Assembly (NCBI GenBank): GCA_020650975.1
Contig: JAIPMN010003420.1
Coordinates: 1 to 23,310 of the forward strand
DNA: 23,310 bases
From: Apostichopus californicus
Lineage: Eukaryota; Echinodermata; Holothuroidea; Aspidochirotida; Stichopodidae
Direction: 5' to 3'
Part shown: piece by piece, positions 20,365 to 23,310 of the stretch
How positions within the stretch are numbered: position 1 is the first letter of the stretch
Layout of the letters: each line of letters begins with the position of its first letter
Notes under the pieces: model-generated
The model's database searches: none
Told to the model about the DNA's origin: nothing
The model's input: only the letters and a program-made list of their open reading frames with translations
Position numbers and translations under genes: made by a program

Positions 20365-20454
20365 CACAGGCACTCGTAACGTTATGTAGGTATATAGTAT
20401 ATATAAACACGTGTTTATATACTATACACCTACATAACGTTACGAGTGCTTGTG
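20365..20454. repeat. Long near-perfect palindrome centred on CACGTG
   Basis: The arm GCACTCGTAACGTTATGTAG (from 20370) is matched by its inverse CTACATAACGTTACGAGTGC ending at 20449, and pairing continues to the centre CACGTG at 20408-20413. The left arm carries one extra TA and there is one T/C difference. Arms are about 40 bases. With a weaker CACA-GCACTCG extension, the structure covers about 90 bases. Such DNA can form a cruciform, or a hairpin if transcribed. Confidence 0.9.
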
Positions 20455-20634
20455 CATTCAACAAGAAGCTTTTGTCATAAGATCAACAAGATGTTGCATT
20501 ATTAGGGCGTACCGTGTCACTTTCGTGATAAATAATGTCTGAGGTAATAATTTTTTCTATTCATATTATTGCAAATTAAGATTTGTTAAAAGTTTCTGAG
20601 GTTTATTACAAGTATTTTTCCTGGTGTTTTGGCT

Positions 20635-20658
20635 CCTAGACCTAGACCTAGACCTAGT
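20635..20658 (+). repeat. CCTAGA hexamer microsatellite
   Basis: Three perfect CCTAGA units at 20635-20652, followed by CCTAGT. Confidence 0.9.
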
Positions 20659-21817
20659 CTACGGTAGTGTAACTTTTGCAGTAAGTAATACACTGTTACG
20701 TTTTATCAAACGATAGGTCAACTGTCTTACGAAATTACATATAGCTTTGAAGTAACACTAGTATTACAGTAAGAAGCTTAGGCTAACACTTGCAGTACTA
20801 CTTCTTTAGGGCAGGGCTGTGCGTGACCTTGTAGAAAATACAGCACATGATCGTTTAAACGCAAAAATTTGCGAACTGTAATCGATCGATGTCAAGCAAC
20901 TTAATATATTAGGAACCCATCGACTTAAACAGAAAACTCAGGTTTGCTCCAATGCCCTTAAGAAATAATTTATAGTGGTACGGCAATAATGCCAGGGAGT
21001 CGGATCCATAGCCGTCGCGTTAATTAGGCCTAACGTTAGGTTGTAACATTTAGAACAGGCCTCGAAATATGGCCTGAAATTTTGCTCAAATTAATGATGC
21101 ATGAGTAAATGCAAATTTTCATGTTAAAAAACCGTATTGGAGTAGGGTTTAGTCGTTGTGATTTCTTTAAATCAATCTGGTATTGTTCTACTGTAATTCT
21201 AGACAAGTAACGATGATGCAATTTGCTGTTCAGTTTGATTGGCCTAAGCTTACATTTTCTAATTGAACTTGAATGGATTAACGAACAAGGATGTTTAACA
21301 TCAAGTTCGTAACATGTTTATTTCTTCATTAACGGAATAAAACTGAACATAAGTACAAAATAATGCCGGAATGTAAGAATTAGGTAATTAAAATATACAT
21401 TTTGGTGAAGATTGAAGATGGATGATTTTTGTAATTGCCAAGAATAAATATCTTTCTCTTATAACCTCAAGGAGCATTCCTTTAATAATGTAAATACTTA
21501 GTAAAGCAAAACCGTGTATCTGTTTTGATTACTAGATCATTCAGGAGAGTTGAGGCTGCGAGCAGGGCTAGCATTTTCAATGAACTTAGTAATTCACTAG
21601 TCATTGGTTTGCCCTTTTTCTTTATACAGCTCTCAAAAGAAGGGACATACTCTAACCCCTGGGTCCTGCTGTTGCTTTTTTAGAAATGCATAAACCAGTC
21701 GGATGGGATTCGCCGTACACATGGAGAAAAAAGAAAAGTCGCATGTGCTTGAACTGATAGCTGTGGTGTGGACAGGTCAGCGTGCCAGACAATGTGATAA
21801 ACTTTAGGTTATGAACT
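20659..21817. other. Intergenic / probable 3' flank of the - strand gene
   Basis: No coding frame with family features. The part nearest 21818 should be 3' UTR of the BEN-like gene. The rest is AT-rich with scattered AGGCCTAA-type words. Confidence 0.5.
21317..21486 (-). other. Candidate poly(A) signals for the - strand gene
   Basis: On the - strand, ATTAAA is at 21486-21481 and AATAAA is at 21322-21317, about 330 and 500 bases after the TAG at 21818. Either could end the transcript. Both are common words in AT-rich DNA. Confidence 0.3.
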
Positions 21818-22072
21818 CTAACCTTTTGTCGCCAGAACTTTCACTTGCTCCAGAGGGTTGGGGCCTGCTGTTGTTCCATTTCCATTTGTTCGGAGCCCCA
21901 AACCGGAACACGACGCCAGCTCCAACTGAGAGAACACTAATTTTATAATACCATTAAGCAGGTGGTAGGGATTGTTCTTCTTCACAGCATACTGCTCCAG
22001 CTGATACAATTTATACGTGTCAACTTTTACACTTGCAAATCGACCATTGTTTCCTGGGTCGACTATTAGTGG
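21818..22072 (-). CDS. Putative BEN-domain protein, terminal exon
   Basis: Read on the - strand, the acceptor TTTTTCAG is followed by an exon beginning at 22072 (phase 0) and ending with TAG at 21818-21820, 84 residues. It contains VDTYKLYQLEQYAVKKNNPY, then HLLNGIIKLVFSQLELA, then SCSGLGLR and a short PLEQVKVLA. The pattern (aromatic/helix, LL-x4-V-F-x2-x-E-L-A, a glycine turn, then P-L-x2-V-K-V) fits the BEN domain, a protein-DNA/protein interaction module of nuclear repressors such as the BEND family. I judged this by pattern only, with no search. It sits at the very C-terminus, as in several BEN proteins. Confidence 0.68.
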   Translation of the reverse strand, partial: PLIVDPGNNGRFASVKVDTYKLYQLEQYAVKKNNPYHLLNGIIKLVFSQLELASCSGLGLRTNGNGTTAGPNPLEQVKVLATKG

Positions 22073-22329
22073 CTGAAAAATTAAATTAAACACAAGCTTG
22101 ACAATTTAGATACTACTATGGTAATGAGAATAGAATGGTAGTTTAGTCCAAAGTTAGGTTTGGATATGGAACATGTTTGTTCAGAAGAGGATGACAACAG
22201 TGACGAATAACTAGAAGTTATCTTTAGAACAAACATCAATTGTGTCAAAAACTATCAATGATGAGACTACAAGCTTAAGTTGAGCATCTTTAGGTAAATT
22301 GAAATGCTGTTTCTAGTAATTCTACTAAC

Positions 22330-22616
22330 TTGTGATTTCGCTGACACTTTTTGTGCTGGCGGTAGTACCGGTTGTGAAGTAGATCTGGGTGGCAAACTTT
22401 GTTCAATCCGCAAATCTGGTGGCGTCAGTGGGAGTGGGCATTGCTCTGGAGATGGGGGAAGACCATCTTCATCATTAACACTCGGATGGTAACAATTAAC
22501 ATCAATTTTTGATCTGCTAAGTCTTCCCAGTGATGTTTTGCTGGCACCTTGATGAAACTTGCTCATCAATTCCATCAATGAAGATATGTGGTATTTCACA
22601 TCATCTGGTATTTGCT
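22330..22616 (-). CDS. Putative BEN-domain protein, middle exon
   Basis: The acceptor TGATGCAG ends at 22617 and the donor GTTAGT lies at 22329-22324. 287 bases: two bases finish a Glu codon from the previous exon, then 95 codons ending AKSQ in phase 0, joining cleanly to PLIVDP of the last exon. It starts QIPDDVKYHISSLMELMSKF (helical), followed by a Ser/basic stretch (KTSLGRLSRSK) and a Pro-rich low-complexity region (GLPPSPEQCPLPLTPPDL). This looks like a disordered linker between the coiled coil and the C-terminal domain. An SP/TP-rich linker is common in nuclear regulators. Confidence 0.78.
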
Positions 22617-22717
22617 CTGCATCAGAAATAGAGAAAAGCATGTAACATTAGCATACTATCTGATAATTGGGGTTGAAACAGAAAAGAAATACCAGTTAAA
22701 GGTTGATAAACACATAC

Positions 22718-23041
22718 CCTTCTCAATCAGCTTTAGCTGCAGCTCCAAGACTTTTGATTTTTCATCTTCAACCAGATCCTCCAACCTTGTAATCTTTTCG
22801 GACTTAGTCTCCAGTCCTTCTAATTCCTCTCTGCTTTCGGCAAGCACCGAGGATAAGGAATCCAGTTGACTGGCTGGTTCCAATGTAGGTGGTGGAAGGA
22901 TGGCATCCATTAATCCAGAGAACCCAGCCATCATAGCCATGTTGCTAATATCAGGTTGAATGAGTTTGGTGGGTGCAGTTTTTCTGACGTCATCCTTCTT
23001 TAGTTTTTTGTTACTCTGAGCTGGAAGACTGTGCTGTGTAG
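22718..23041 (-). CDS. Putative BEN-domain protein, upstream coiled-coil exon
   Basis: The donor GTATGT lies at 22717-22712, leaving one base of a split codon. The frame is open upstream to a TGA just beyond 23050. The first in-frame ATG is at 22940 (MAMMAGFSGLMDAILPPP). A possible acceptor CTCAG ends at 23042, so the exon may start at 23041 and add about 33 residues with a basic NKKLKKDDVRK cluster, a possible nuclear localisation signal. Residues from about 28 to 75 (counting from ATG 22940) form an acidic heptad-like helix, SREELEGLETKSEKITRLED and on to LELQLKLIEK, typical of a dimerising coiled coil. Whether translation starts at 22940 or in a further exon is open. Coiled coil plus linker plus BEN-like end is consistent with one transcriptional regulator. 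Confidence 0.7.
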
Positions 23042-23310
23042 CTGAGGCATTTGAAATGGTTTCATTTATTCAATAAAAAGTATAATTTTTAAAAGACGTT
23101 ATGTTGGTTGTTTTTATTTTATTTTGATTTAATTCCCCATATAGCTTTCCTACATCGTTTAGCTATTATCAATATCATGTATGCCTAAGTTGGTTTTTTT
23201 TATTTTTTATCTCAATACATTACATGTATAGAGATATTGTAACAGTAAGTGGGACTCTCTCTTCTCTTAAAAAATTTTCAGCGTCTTCATACAAAGTTCT
23301 TTTTCTCTGG

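Noticed and set aside
1..23310. CRISPR arrays, operons, prophage or bacterial defence systems
   Set aside because: No short regularly spaced repeats with unique spacers and no prokaryotic gene organisation; the window is intron-rich animal DNA.

Overview
This is eukaryotic DNA, not bacterial: coding sequence is in short exons with GT/AG boundaries, separated by long AT-rich introns full of homopolymers, microsatellites and decayed transposons. The proteins and repeat types (tRNA-headed SINE, small hAT-type elements with 8-bp target duplications, a non-LTR reverse transcriptase tail) suggest a marine invertebrate deuterostome. A sea cucumber or another echinoderm is my best guess, but this is an inference and not proven by the sequence.

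There are two protein genes in convergent (tail-to-tail) orientation. On the + strand, about 1478-15364 holds the orthologue of ARMC1 (armadillo repeat-containing protein 1). I can assemble six coding exons (1478-1659, 4349-4440, 5833-6064, 12737-12853, 14112-14186, 15167-15364). All junction phases agree and they give 287 residues from the ATG at 1510, close to the roughly 282 residues of vertebrate ARMC1. Any 5' exon lies upstream of 1478 and was not found. On the - strand, about 23041-21818 holds three exons of a second gene: a coiled coil, a Ser/Pro-rich linker and a C-terminal domain that looks like a BEN domain. Its 5' end is uncertain and may lie beyond the window.

By region: 1-1477 has no recognisable gene. 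The 2.7-kb, 1.4-kb and 6.7-kb ARMC1 introns follow. The 6.7-kb intron (6065-12736) is a transposon trap. It holds a tRNA-derived SINE (6651-6981), a possible small inverted-repeat element (6985-7256), a retroelement-like repeat (about 7490-7790), and two complete non-autonomous hAT-type elements with perfect 8-bp target duplications (9522-10285 and 12070-12436). The last ARMC1 intron carries a degenerate ~150-bp tandem repeat (14205-14760). The 6.4 kb between the two stop codons contains ARMC1 3' UTR sequence, G-quadruplex-prone DNA, a ~240-bp tandem dimer rich in AAGGCTTC words (17550-17965), the C-terminal coding end of a dead LINE (18548-18631) and a long near-perfect palindrome (20365-20454).

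The most interesting points are a GTNNGT tandem splice donor at ARMC1 exon 1478-1659, the 90-bp palindrome centred on CACGTG, a strong excess of the heptamer TACTGTA/TACAGTA, and a C-x3-C in the HMA-like fold of ARMC1. I saw no defence system, CRISPR array or gene cluster that would amount to a new multi-gene system.
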